Shown one piece after another: positions 11,601 to 22,612 of a DNA stretch of 64,000 nucleotides. Origin of the DNA: Apostichopus japonicus (Eukaryota > Echinodermata > Holothuroidea > Aspidochirotida > Stichopodidae); contig NC_092579.1 in the NCBI RefSeq assembly GCF_037975245.1, positions 1,665,001-1,729,000 of the forward strand, written 5' to 3'. How positions within the stretch are numbered: the first letter of the stretch is position 1; every line of letters starts with the position of its first letter. The translations under genes and the position numbers were made by a program. The notes beneath the pieces were generated by a model. The model did no database searches. It was given only the letters and a program-made list of their open reading frames with translations, and had not been told where the DNA came from.

Positions 11601-12837
11601 TTCTAAGCTGTTTTAGTGCTCACGAGACACATTGATTTCCTCCTTTCTGCGAAAGTTTACGAAAGCTATATTCACCCATCCTTCCGTGCTTATGATTGTT
11701 TCACTCTAGCAACTTTAGATTAGAATATCTAACATCATATAACGCAACCTATGAATTAACTTTAAATCTGGTGGACTTTGTTTTGTTTTTTTCTTTTTAA
11801 ATTTGTTTTAATCATAAATATGTCCCTGAGTGGAACAAGTTAACATCACAAAATATACAGTATTAAGGGATAGTAGAATAAACCTTTAAATTGATAACAA
11901 TTTATAAATAGATATATCTTAGTTATTTGCAAATATTTATTGAAGCTTAGTTGGAGTGAAACTAAAACTTAATTTCGCCAAGGGAAGTTTTACTTTAAAT
12001 GTTTAAGTTACCTTTCAACAATTGATACACCGCGCATGCATCCGGCGTAATAATCAAATCTGCTGATTTATGTTCACATAATCACTGCTTCCTTTTCAAT
12101 ATACATATCTACATATACAGTTTCACATATCATACAGATACAGTTATACATATCATAAAGACACATTCACATGGCTAGGTATACTTTTAAATATTCCGTG
12201 AACTACATGTAGTTACAAATTCGTAGGAATGTTCACTGAAATTTATTATTGTTTAGCGATAGTAATTGAAATTTATTTTAAAAAAATCACTTTAACTGAT
12301 ATCCGTCGTTGAGTCAAATGTTGCCAGGTGCATTCGAAAAACCATTACCCACTACATGATACAAATCATCAAATGCTACATTTCATTCTCTATATCAAGA
12401 TTGCTCTTAGTTGATCTAGCCAAAAAATAACAATATTTATACATAAAACTTCTAACGCCATGCCAAGGGAAAATAAACTACGCTAGCTCTCTCTTAAGCT
12501 TTGGCTTTCGACAGAGCTTTTTTTTATAACAATTTGTAAACGACAGTGGCACAGTTCAAAGCCAAAGGAAAATAGTTGTTTCTCTTTTTATAAGTCTAAA
12601 TTGCTTTGCAGCTGATAATAAGCAAATGTCAGTGGTTTAAAGCCAAATACATGACATATATTACTATAATGACTTCCCCCTTCGAGTAAAAGTATCCCTA
12701 TCATGTGTACTGTATAATTATCATAAGGAATAACGAATCACGTTTAATACATTTACGAGATATTTCTTTTAAATATGAGTGTCACCGCAATAGAAAAGGA
12801 TATAATCAAATGTTAAACGGAGAGCTTAATGTGACAA
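8615..12837. other. Intergenic/intronic region without a supported gene
   Basis: No exon with paired splice sites and a recognisable domain was found apart from the LINE remnant at 9541-10,026. A minus-strand reading frame around 8910-9060 is cysteine-bearing and ends near a GTAAAA, but it has no acceptor, so I do not call it. A C-tract lies near 10,568-10,582. Confidence 0.5.
9541..10026 (-). pseudogene. Decayed non-LTR retrotransposon ORF1
   Basis: From an ATG at 10,026 (MTGDNKGNNSKG) the minus strand gives a frameshifted remnant. Its best part reads EQYSRRNSVRITGI, then GEDTN and DIDRSHRVG. That series is the conserved core of L1-type ORF1 RNA-binding proteins (Transposase_22 family). The middle coiled-coil part is broken by stops and frameshifts, and no reverse transcriptase follows. 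Confidence 0.7.
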
Positions 12838-14157
12838 TTATATCCAACTCCAAGCATTGCGTGATCGATTCTTATGGGTGTTTGATCTCAACACAGCCGT
12901 TAACGGCCCAGGAACCTGGTCGTTGTTGATATGATGTTCGTTGCCAGTATTTGTGTCTGTACTCAAAGGTGGGCTTGACGTACTGGCTTCGTTTCCCTTG
13001 ACTGTCTCAGTCCTTCGAGAGTACGTTTGTTGCGAGAGATCTTCTTTGAACTTCTGCACTGTGACCAATTCAACACTCGTGGTTTGACTTGGGTCACACT
13101 CAACATGTCTTCCATATACTTCATCTTGGCGAGCATAGCGACGAAATTTTTTCTTTGTAGAGTACCACTGATATAAAGTAGCAAAGAGGGTGGCTACAAG
13201 GATTGCCATAATTATCCCCGAAATACCCAAGATATACCACACCAACGAATCGTCGTGAACTGGCATCTGATCTGTTGGTATGGTGGAAACATCTCTTGTC
13301 ATGTATGTGGTGGTCACAGTGTCTAGGAAATACGTTGTCTGAACTGTACTAGTACCAATCGTTTCTGATGTACGTTCTTTTACACATTCAATATCAGGAT
13401 CACATGTATAGTCGCATTGAGTTTGTTTCGGACTGGGGCCATGATATTCGTTGCTACAATCAAACGGATTACCTCCTACGTAAACTTTTGTTTTCTTAAT
13501 GCAGTTTAAGAAAGAAATATTTTTCAACTTGTGACAGGTAATATCCAAAGCTTGTAAGCTGATATTGTCATTTGCTATATCTTGTAGGTTGTTTCTGCTC
13601 AGATTTAGAAATCGCAATAAAGTAGGTGTTTTCGCTTTAAATATTGATATATGATTATAACTCAAGTTTAAGGACTCCAACTTAATAAGATTGGAGAAAA
13701 CCTCACTCGATATGTTAGAAATATTGTTATTAGAAAGATCCAGGTCGGTTAGTTTCATCATTCCAAGAAATGCGCCATCTTGTATTTCAGTAATTTCATT
13801 GAAGCTTAAGTTAAGGTATTGTAATTCTCGATTCTCTTCCACTAAATGATTTCTAAGATCTTTAATTTTGTTCAAGCTTAAATCTAAAAACCTTACGGCA
13901 ATTTGAAGATTCAAATCAGGAAAGGAAGATATTTCATTTTGGCGTAAATAAAGACTCAGAAAATCTCCGCTTTCGATATGCTTCCAACAGTCTTCCTGTA
14001 ACGATGCGTTCGAAAAGCTGGTCATATTCAGATTACTGCATAGGATAACACTCACATTACACTGACAAGAGATTACAAAATCCATATACGAAAGGTTTAG
14101 TGAAACGGCTAATAACATAGAATTAAGGTAGATGAAAGCATTCCGCAATTTTTCCAT
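12838..14157 (-). CDS. LRR transmembrane receptor A1, full length
   Basis: A single-exon gene of 439 residues. It has a short signal-like start, a CQCN..ILCSN amino-terminal cap and about six leucine-rich repeats of the LxxLxLSxNxI type. A cysteine cap follows (NPFDCSNEY ... CDYTCDPDIEC), then a Thr/Ser stalk, one membrane helix (about residues 308-331) and a cytoplasmic tail of about 105 residues. The tail has a basic juxtamembrane run, a RYARQDEVYG motif and ends WSWI. Many N-glycosylation sequons fit an ectodomain. There is no TIR or kinase domain. I do not recognise a named orthologue. The C-terminal S-W-I fits a class I PDZ ligand (Ser at -2, hydrophobic at 0). It is the only A copy that keeps the tail. 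Confidence 0.85.
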   Translation of the reverse strand: MEKLRNAFIYLNSMLLAVSLNLSYMDFVISCQCNVSVILCSNLNMTSFSNASLQEDCWKHIESGDFLSLYLRQNEISSFPDLNLQIAVRFLDLSLNKIKDLRNHLVEENRELQYLNLSFNEITEIQDGAFLGMMKLTDLDLSNNNISNISSEVFSNLIKLESLNLSYNHISIFKAKTPTLLRFLNLSRNNLQDIANDNISLQALDITCHKLKNISFLNCIKKTKVYVGGNPFDCSNEYHGPSPKQTQCDYTCDPDIECVKERTSETIGTSTVQTTYFLDTVTTTYMTRDVSTIPTDQMPVHDDSLVWYILGISGIIMAILVATLFATLYQWYSTKKKFRRYARQDEVYGRHVECDPSQTTSVELVTVQKFKEDLSQQTYSRRTETVKGNEASTSSPPLSTDTNTGNEHHINNDQVPGPLTAVLRSNTHKNRSRNAWSWI

Positions 14158-14307
14158 TTTGAATCCAATATGCCAGATATCCGTATAGTCATTAATGAGC
14201 TGATTCGAATAATACTTTCATGATAACATAATGGTTGCCTCTAATGTTATAACCTTTGCACTTCTTCTAGCACTTGTTATTGCAAAGACTGATTGTTATG
14301 ACGAGGG

Positions 14308-14471
14308 AAATCTCCGCATTCGATATGTTTCCAACAGTCTTCAATTACCGTTGCATTCAAAAAGTCGGTCATATTCAGATTACTGCGTCAGATAACGATT
14401 ACATTAAATTGATAAGAGATTAAAGCCACAGATCAAAGATTCAAACAAATGACGAGCTCATTCTGCAATTC
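14308..14471 (-). pseudogene. Relic of an A-gene amino terminus, unit 1
   Basis: The stretch matches the start of the A gene (about 13,960-14,150): the CGATATG-TTCCAACAGTCTTC segment, the TCATATTCAGATTACTGC segment and the region of the ATG. Substitutions and indels have removed the reading frame. It implies an earlier A-type duplicate between A and B. Matching relics lie in units 2 and 3. Confidence 0.75.
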
Positions 14472-15245
14472 CTTCAGCGAGTCGTGTCGTACTTAGGATA
14501 TAACATACGTTTTTTATGATGTTATGATAACTGGCTATTACGTTGTTCATTGTTCCCTTGGCAAAGCTCGATTATTTGAAAGTATCGTTTAAAGAGCTGC
14601 TTTCATATTCGTTTTAATTTTGCAAGTGCTTGTCATAAAGGGTCTCTTGATGAACAATAGACCTATACATACTTTATTGTCTTCTGCAGGCTAATATATA
14701 GCTAATCGAGTGGTATGATTTGGTAAACATTATTGTATCCAACAGAGAAAATACATTGTTGCAGGAAAAAATGTAAGACAATACAAACAATAAGAACAAC
14801 AAAGCATAAAACTACTAAAACATCTAACAAAAGAAAAGCATGTTCTTCAACATCATTCCTTTAGCCGAACAATCAAATCAGTTGGCGAAAGCATTTAAAC
14901 TCTATATATGCGTGTCGCACTTACACATTACTGAAGCGAAAAAATAAAAATCGGTGATGGTGGCGTACGACTGAATACTAATGATGCATTTCATTGAGTT
15001 ATTGATCACCAATTCACAAAATAATTTGCAATCACACAATTGTCTAATGTCAAAATGTCGGTCAGGGTTCTACGGTTGCGTACGTACCCATTGTTATATA
15101 CTTTACAAACGTTTATGTCACTGCGCAGCCCTGCATATAGGCCCTACGGTTTACTAACGAAATTCACACGAAGCCTACTGTAACTTTTGTATGTAGAATG
15201 TAGTAATTTTCCACATCACTTAATTCAAATGTAATTGGAACCACG
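14472..15245. other. Spacer between the A relic and gene B, unit 1
   Basis: AT-rich sequence with no open reading frame of note. It should contain the A upstream region and the B 3' flank. It is nearly identical in units 2 and 3. Confidence 0.6.
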
Positions 15246-16712
15246 TTAGATCCAACTCCAGATAGTACGTGTTCGAGTTAAAGATCGCTTTGGTCTCAAT
15301 ACCACAACCCTGGAAGCTCCAACAGACTGTTTCATAATATCATTTTCGTTTACAGTGGTTGCCATGATGCGTGTGTTTACTCTACCGAGGTTGTTTTCGT
15401 TAAATGACAATTCCCCTAAACCTGTAACGGATGGTTGTGATTCGTGAGCATCCTGGAACCTTTGCATTGCGATTAATTCAGGACTGGTCCTTGGACATCT
15501 ATGACTCATAGCAGGAAGTCCATACACTTCGTCTTGGCGAGAGTAACGAAGAAATTCTTTCTTCGTTAAATACCACTTATATAAAGTTAGAAAAAGTAAT
15601 ATGAAAGTAGCTCCAGAAACAGCGACAACACACCAAAATGATTTGGATGTACCTAGAAATGTGTTTTCTCCTTTACTACTTTGGCTAGTATTGTTACCAC
15701 CAATTTCGAAGCTTTGTGAAGTAGCTGTTGTTGTTGTGGCATCTAATACAAGAGTACTCATCCAACTATCATTAATGTGAGTACTATAAGCTTGGTCGTT
15801 TGGTGAATTCTCTGAGCTCGTTGTCTTCCCCTTACCACTACTGATTATGATTTTGTTTTCATTGCAGCTGTTCTTACACTGAACTTCAGGAATACAGATA
15901 TAATTGCATGTTGTCGAATTCTGGTGCCGGATGGGGAATTCATCGCTGCAATCAAATTGGTTACCTCCAATATATACATTCGACTTATGGGTGCAGTTCA
16001 GAATAGGAACGCTGGTAAACAGATTGCAAGAGAGATAAATAAATTTAAGGAAGTTAGTGTCAATTGTTATAGTGTTCAGACAGTTTGCGTTTAGATTGAT
16101 CTCCTTTAACAGCTGGGGTGCTTGCAGGCTTAATCTTGAAATAATGTTAAAACTCAAGTTTAAGTACTCCAATTTAAAAAGACTAGAAAATGGCTCAGAG
16201 GATAAAACAGAAATGTAATTATTACTCAGATCCAGGGTTGCAAGTTTCACCATTCCTCGCAATGATTCCTCCGTTATAGACGTTATTTGGTTGAAACTGA
16301 AATTTAGGGATTCCAGTCCTCCGCAGAGTTCCTTTGAAGGATGCGGCAATGCAAGATTGATAATCTTGTTAAAACTAATATCAACAGTGGTTACGGTCGT
16401 AGCGAGATTAAGATCCAGAAAGGAAGAAAACTCATTATGACTTAGATTTAGCGTGAGGATAGATTTTCCAGTAATAATATCCCGGCAATTCTCGTCTAAT
16501 GAATTATTTGAGATATTGTTCAAGTGTAAGTTATTACATGCAATGGAAGTCCCGTTACATTTACAGTAGGTTATTAGAACTCCTGAACAGAAAATTGTTA
16601 AGCAACTTAACAAAAAAACAAGGAAGCAATAGGAAGATAAGCGAAATATCCGAGATACTTCCATCTTCATCGCTGTTTGTGAATATGTCAACATTGATGT
16701 GGGATTTGTCAA
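15246..16712 (-). CDS. LRR transmembrane receptor B1
   Basis: A single-exon gene of 488 residues. The first ATG gives 15-17 polar residues before a strong hydrophobic signal (RIFRLSSYCFLVFLLSCL), so the internal MKME start may be the one used. Next come a CKCNGTSIAC cap, about six LRRs (for example LATLDLSNNYISVL), a NQFDCSDEF ... C..C cap and a long Ser/Thr-rich stalk. The membrane helix is at about residues 365-386, followed by a tail of about 100 residues with KWYLTKKEFLRYSRQDEVYG and a WSWI end. Architecture and tail motifs match A1, so A and B are old paralogues. Surface adhesion or recognition is inferred from the LRR layout; no ligand can be named. Confidence 0.85.
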   Translation of the reverse strand: MTNPTSMLTYSQTAMKMEVSRIFRLSSYCFLVFLLSCLTIFCSGVLITYCKCNGTSIACNNLHLNNISNNSLDENCRDIITGKSILTLNLSHNEFSSFLDLNLATTVTTVDISFNKIINLALPHPSKELCGGLESLNFSFNQITSITEESLRGMVKLATLDLSNNYISVLSSEPFSSLFKLEYLNLSFNIISRLSLQAPQLLKEINLNANCLNTITIDTNFLKFIYLSCNLFTSVPILNCTHKSNVYIGGNQFDCSDEFPIRHQNSTTCNYICIPEVQCKNSCNENKIIISSGKGKTTSSENSPNDQAYSTHINDSWMSTLVLDATTTTATSQSFEIGGNNTSQSSKGENTFLGTSKSFWCVVAVSGATFILLFLTLYKWYLTKKEFLRYSRQDEVYGLPAMSHRCPRTSPELIAMQRFQDAHESQPSVTGLGELSFNENNLGRVNTRIMATTVNENDIMKQSVGASRVVVLRPKRSLTRTRTIWSWI

Positions 16713-16742
16713 ATGAGTTAGACTCGCCTGAATAATGCTTCA

Positions 16743-17121
16743 GTCATGCCAACTAATTTTTGGCAATCACATAACGCAGTTATTTAATTGACTATGAACT
16801 GGATTATTCTATTTCATTATCACTTTCGACAGTATTATTGATGAGAGGCGATTTGCTTAACACTGCCTGTGAAATTAGAGTGCGATACCTTTGTTGTTAT
16901 TCTATATAAAGATAAACTTATTTATAACTGCAATTTTCTATCTTACTATTCATGAGAGATTGTTGATCTCAATTGTACTCTATGTACTTCAGTAGACTTT
17001 CAAAAGTTGTGATCGTCATAAATCATAGTCGACGTTGTTAGTCGATCACGCATTGCCTTTGAGAATCACTGTAGAAACAGAAAACAATATATGATGAAAC
17101 AATGAGCAATATCTAAATACA
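16743..17121. other. Upstream flank of gene B1, deleted in unit 2
   Basis: This 379-bp stretch lies immediately 5' of B1 and is kept in unit 3 (about 35,272-35,650), but it is missing upstream of B2. The deletion ends share a CA dinucleotide. It probably contains promoter or 5' UTR sequence; I cannot place a TATA box with confidence. Confidence 0.65.
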
Positions 17122-20100
17122 ATTGTAGTCAAATAAAAAAATCATAAAAAAAAGTAACTCGGTAATATTGTTTTCAATAAAACCTTTTCAAATGCATTAC
17201 ATAGTTGATTGCAACATGAAGTAGACGAATGATGACACATAAAACCCTATTGTGACACATTCATGATTTTGTTCTAAACTTGCTGACATGCTGAAGAAAT
17301 CACCTCAACGTTAACGTTAAGGATTTGGCAACTTGCCATGGAATTTAAATTAAAACGAGAGAGAGAGAGCGAGGGAGCTTGGACCCTGGCAATATTTATC
17401 ACTCTCAGTATCATCAGACTGAGTGAATATCTCCGTTAAATCGATTTGATCATGATTTTCACGATGTAAGCAGCTTAGATCACTGGTGGTCGCATATATT
17501 TCTAGTCACCGCAAGTTGGTTTTTAAAGCCAACAACGCGGCTCGTGGAACCATTTCGCAAAGAAAAACATGCAATATGCATATTCCGGGGATATTTTATT
17601 GATATGGCCGACATGTGATGTGATATTGTAAACATAACAGATGGACTATGGTGTGATCGTGATAAGTGACATGATTAGAAGGCGTGTGTCTAGAGATGTG
17701 ATTCTACAACGCTATATTTGCCTGACAAGTACTCTAAACTATAACAATTATTTCGTGGAGTGACAGTGACAGCCACAGTGGCATATCGTATCTGTCATCT
17801 TTTTTAGCGCAAGTTATCTCAAAATATTAATATGCATTTGACCAGCATCATATTCATCCTTTTTTCTCTGACAGACAAATTACATCAAAATCCTTACCAA
17901 AAAGTTTATCCTAAATAAGATTTCATTATTTATCGTCCCTGGGTTATATACCAGGGCTGTGGTGGATAACCCCTCTGTAATACCTCCGTGCTTATACAAC
18001 CCACGTTGAGGATACATATACTGACTATAGCTAACGCTTCAGCTTCCCCTGTGAGAATATCCCATAGAGGGCTCAAACTAACCGACGACACCGGCTGCAA
18101 AATGCTATCTGCGCATACCCCCCTCCCCGCACCACACACCCAACGCCTTACCAGTGGCGGTTCTGCTATGAAAAACACCGGCCATTGACGACAATGGGTG
18201 TCATACCTTTGTGATATTTAGAATTGCCGATCGTGCTTTAGATGGTGATGATCTCCACCAATAAACTTCTAGTTCTTAATCGGGCGTCTAAAATATGCTA
18301 ACTCAAAAGTGCGTAAAGGAGGCATAATGTGTTTTTGTTTTCTTTAATTTCTGTCAAAAAAATGTTTTGATGACTTTTCAATATTGAAAATAGCTGCTAT
18401 CGTACCTTTTCAACGCTGAAAATTATCATGGCGGCCTGCCGTTTTTATGAAAACCAATGCAATTTCTAACTTGTCCTGATCCAAATTGCCTGGGATCTAT
18501 CGGTCACTGAATTCGAGCACTGTTTTGCATCCAGATTGAAAGAAGTGGTAATTTGCCGGACATTTATAGACAAATTTGGACACAAGTTATAACAAAGTCG
18601 TTTGCTGAACAACAGAAAACGATATTGGAAAGCCATCTTTTTGTCAGTATTTTCCGCCAATGCATTGGTTCTTTAACACACCTTTTGCTCGTATAAATAT
18701 ACGGTAAAATGCTTGGGAAGAGTCAATCAAGGATGTTAGCCGTCAACGTGATTGGTTATTTAAATACTTAATGACAGGCGGGAAGAAGTTGGGCGAGATG
18801 GAGGGGCGGGGTGGGGGTGGGGGCGGGGGGAGATGGAAATGATACGGGAAAAACGTTTTCTTCTTCTATTACTCGCCATATCAACTAAATGCATTCATCA
18901 TTTCTTGTGACAAGAATATTTCATACATCGATTCGTACTTTGAACGTTACACTCATTATAACTGACTTAATTTGGTTGAAAGAAAAACACGTTAATTTTT
19001 AAATTTTAATAATGAAACTTAAATGGATATACTTTAACAATGCTTTGTATGTATCATATGTCTTTGTTCATTTAACATTGATCAATAGCAATTTAGTGAA
19101 GAATGAGTGAATAATAGGCAAACCAAAAGTAAAATCAGTAATGAAACAGCAAGGTAAACCTTGCTAGATTACCATATTTTATATGTAACATTATCAACTA
19201 CTTCACTGAATTTACTAGAAGCGCAATGTTTCACACGAACGGATAGAGTTGAATCCCCCTCATCCCCCCACCACCACCACCATTTCTCCTCAGCTGCAAT
19301 GTATACTTTAAGGTTATTCTACTCATTTTGCTTTTTATAAACTAAGTGTCTGCTCACATTTGTGAAAAATCCAACCAGAATAATTGCCTATTGTCTTTAG
19401 TGAAAACTACTCGTCATTGAAAAGTAGACTATTTTTGGTGTGAACCTTCAATCGTTCAAGCGATGAAGAGAGGCAAGACGAAGGATACCGGGGGAATCAA
19501 TGGCACATGTTCCCCAATTCAAAGTGATGAACCATGGACATTTACCCATATTTTATAGACTGAAATGTCCTAATGTTCATACGTGCGACTCGCCCTCCCC
19601 ATCCCCAAGCTCAGTCAAGAATCCAGTTACGTCTGTCGTGCCTGCTAAAATGCAAGGAAGACAACACCCGATATATCAAGCAGTTGTTGCAGACCAAACC
19701 TTCCTAAGACTGTTCTTTAGGGTAATCGCTACTCCATCTGTAAATACAATCGCACAGAATGGGAAGGATCAACACCTTAGGAGGACATCATACCCATGAT
19801 AGGGTACAACTGTAAGTTTGAGACAGGACTACAGAAGGATTAAAGACAACTTGCCTAAGAAGATTTTGCAATTGCAGAGACAAAGCTCACCTTGTAAAGC
19901 TACTGATATTCGTTTTGGAACTAAGGAAACATTTCACGGAATAACAATCAGTACTGCATCGTGATTTTTTTATTTCTTTAATCATGTACATTTCTCATCG
20001 CCTAGACAATATACATCGAATTCAATCATTTGCATAACAATTAAGCAGAACATTAAATTTAAAAATATACCCTTGCAATCTAATATATCTTATCTGAATT

Positions 20101-21350
20101 TATTAAAGTTAAATCAACAACAGGAATCTGATTGGAATAACCAATATATTTTGAAAACAGCAGGGAAATTATAAGTTAGAAAGTGATACAAAATTAATAA
20201 TAACACACCTTTAAGTATGTAACGTACGGGGTCTTAACTTCAGGCTGACTCAAATTTTACGTTTCTTGTGAAATACAAGATATATATTTGCTCTGAAGCC
20301 TAATACAACAACAGGGATAAATCAATGTTTATTATTTTCAAATTGATATTGTCATTCTGGGATTTATCTCTAGAATTTGTCAATACCCCCGTCAATACGC
20401 CCCCGCGTGTAACCCCATTCTACACATCTCAGCATAGTTGGCTACAGCTGAACAGAAATGTATGTACTTCATAATATATATATCGATTTACGACGCAACC
20501 TTAATTGTTAGTGAGCCACAGGAGACAATATATAATACCCTATTTGTGCCTTTTAAATAATATGTTTTATAAAATAATGTTTTATTTTAAATTACTAGTA
20601 AAAATTATAGCTTTCAGATTGACTATATAGATATTTTATGAATTAAAAAAAAGTGCGTCTAATTCAGTTGATTACCATTTAGCTTAATTACATGGACAAC
20701 TATGACGGAAAACTCTGCCCCTTATTTTACATAACTAAGAAGGGACTGACTGTCCTGACATGATTCTTTAGTTCATTTATCTGAACATAATTTAATCTAT
20801 AACAAATCATACAAGTGAACACAAAATAATTAAAACTGAACATAGCCGCTGACATTTGTTTTGCTCTTTCAAATATTCTGGGCTAGTATCTAAGAAACTA
20901 TTTGCACTATCAAACTTATAAACATGGCATATTCAGAACTACTAACAATGCACCGCGGTCAAAGACAAAGTAAGAAGTAACTTATGTGACGTTGATAAAT
21001 GTTTGATAAAACTATGTATATAAATACAGTAGTAGCCTATCACACTAACTTAAACATTACTTCTAGGGCACCGTTGAGAATTAAAGTTATAGCACGTGGC
21101 AACCTCCTACTAAATCAATCAACAAATTGTATTTCTTTTAAAAAGCTGCATGATATGCTGAGAATAACATTGAATCTTTAACTACTTACAATTGTTCTTT
21201 ATTTTTGTTAAGCAATGAAGAAATTTGATCAATTTACCAGTCATAATTTCAGAAATGCCTCGGTCGGTTTTGAAAAATAGAGGATTCAACAATGATTTAT
21301 TGCAGTTTTGAAGCCAAATAATGTAGTCCCTTTTAAATATGCATCCTGTG

Positions 21351-21351
<1 letters not shown>
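17122..21351. other. Unit 1 non-coding region
   Basis: No gene is supported. Short frames here (for example 17,930-18,178 and 20,999-21,181) recur in other units only because the whole unit is duplicated, and unit 3 breaks the first one. Notable parts are a G-rich tract at about 18,798-18,835 and a C/CACC tract at about 19,257-19,282. Confidence 0.6.
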
Positions 21352-21387
<36 letters not shown>

Positions 21388-21422
21388 TATATATATCTAT
21401 CCATATATATATTTATATATAT

Positions 21423-21457
<35 letters not shown>

Positions 21458-21466
21458 ATATATATA
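21352..21466. repeat. TA microsatellite left of Penelope fragment 1
   Basis: Interrupted TA repeats between the unit 1 spacer and the Penelope-like fragment. The equivalent tract between units 2 and 3 is at 30,417-30,516. Confidence 0.9.
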
Positions 21467-22506
21467 ACGAAAATCCACGTTCACTCCAAAAGAAAATATC
21501 ATTAGAGAAAACCGGAGAAATCAGATATGACTCATATTTGACAAATAAGGAGTAAATGTTTAGAAAATAAACCTGGAATTTTCGGTCCCCGTGGAACCTT
21601 CGTAAGAAATACTCCGCAGTCGAATGAAAAGAACAAAATGTAAAATAATGAGAGTATGGCGCTAGATACTGTATTCCAAGATGCTGTATTCCAAGAAGAT
21701 CGGTCTGTAGGAGAATCGTTTATGGTACACCCGTGCTAGCATTTCGTCAACCCCCCAACCTTAGATTCCAACTCATTTCCTCCAGACTTCCTTACTCTGT
21801 GTCTACCTCCGCAGGCAATTTCCTTTGCATTAAACCTCGATGCCAAATATGCCCCCATATTACCCCAGGCACCGAGGTAGAAATTCCCAATGTTGACTAT
21901 AGTCTAACACCCCTTCCCTCTCTTATGATTCTATTATTGTTATTCACATTTTCTACTGTGTACTTTGCAAAGAGGGCAATTATGTAGGTGAAACAGGATC
22001 CCGGTTCCGCTTACGTTTTAATAATCACAAAAAAACTATTTGTGATAATTTTGCAGGGTTCTCCTTTTCTGAACATTTCAATCTTCATAGTCATAAAACC
22101 TAAAATGCATTTTAATCGCCTCGAACAACAAATCCACCACTGAACGTAAACGTAAAGACATCGATTGGATCTTTCGTATTTAGTCTCACATCACCGGCCT
22201 CAATAAAGACTTGGGACCCCTTAACAGCTATCAGTTCTACAAACATGTGTAATCCGTTCTTTGCTCCTTAATCCGCTTCCTGTAAAGTCATGGTTTATTT
22301 GGTTCTAATTCCATCTTTGCAACTTACATTTATCTAGCGTCATACTTTCATTGTGTTACATTTTTGTATTTTTCATTCGACTACCAAGTATTGCTGACGA
22401 AGGTCCCAGGGGGACCGAAAATTCCAATATATTTTCTAAAACTTTACTCCTTATTTGTCAATTATGATTCATATCTTAATTCTCTGGTTTTCCCTAAATT
22501 TTATTT

Positions 22507-22510
<4 letters not shown>
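21466..22510 (+). mobile_element. Penelope-like element fragment 1 (GIY-YIG end)
   Basis: A plus-strand coding remnant at about 21,733-22,100 reads FRQPPNLRFQLISSRL and CIKPRCQIC. After a frameshift it continues FYCVLCKEGNYVGETGSRF, then LRFNNHKKTI and SEHFNLHSH. This order (NLR motif, Cys knuckle, GIY-YIG nuclease) is typical of the C-terminal end of Penelope-like reverse transcriptases. No RT domain remains. The two ends carry an inverted repeat of about 120 bp, each with a GACC-GAAAATTCC segment; inverted terminal repeats are known for this group. It lies between unit 1 and truncated gene A2. Confidence 0.75.
22380..22425 (+). ncRNA. Hammerhead-like core remnant in the Penelope end
   Basis: The sequence has CTGACGA (fits CUGANGA), a hairpin GGTCCC/GGGACC, then GAAA. 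That is the central half of a hammerhead core. I see no convincing stem I or cleavage triplet, so it may be inactive or coincidental. The same motif occurs at about 31,450-31,495. Confidence 0.35.
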
Positions 22511-22570
<60 letters not shown>

Positions 22571-22612
22571 GTGTGTATGTTTATATATATCTATATATAT
22601 AATATTGATTTG
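22510..22612. repeat. TA microsatellite abutting A2
   Basis: TA repeats with a TGTGTGTA interruption. They run into the 3' end of the A2 reading frame and supply its last codons. Confidence 0.9.

Noticed and set aside
17930-18178. 82-residue frame conserved in units 1 and 2
   Set aside because: Unit 3 does not keep it, there is no domain, and an overlapping plus-strand frame exists. The conservation follows from the recent unit duplication.
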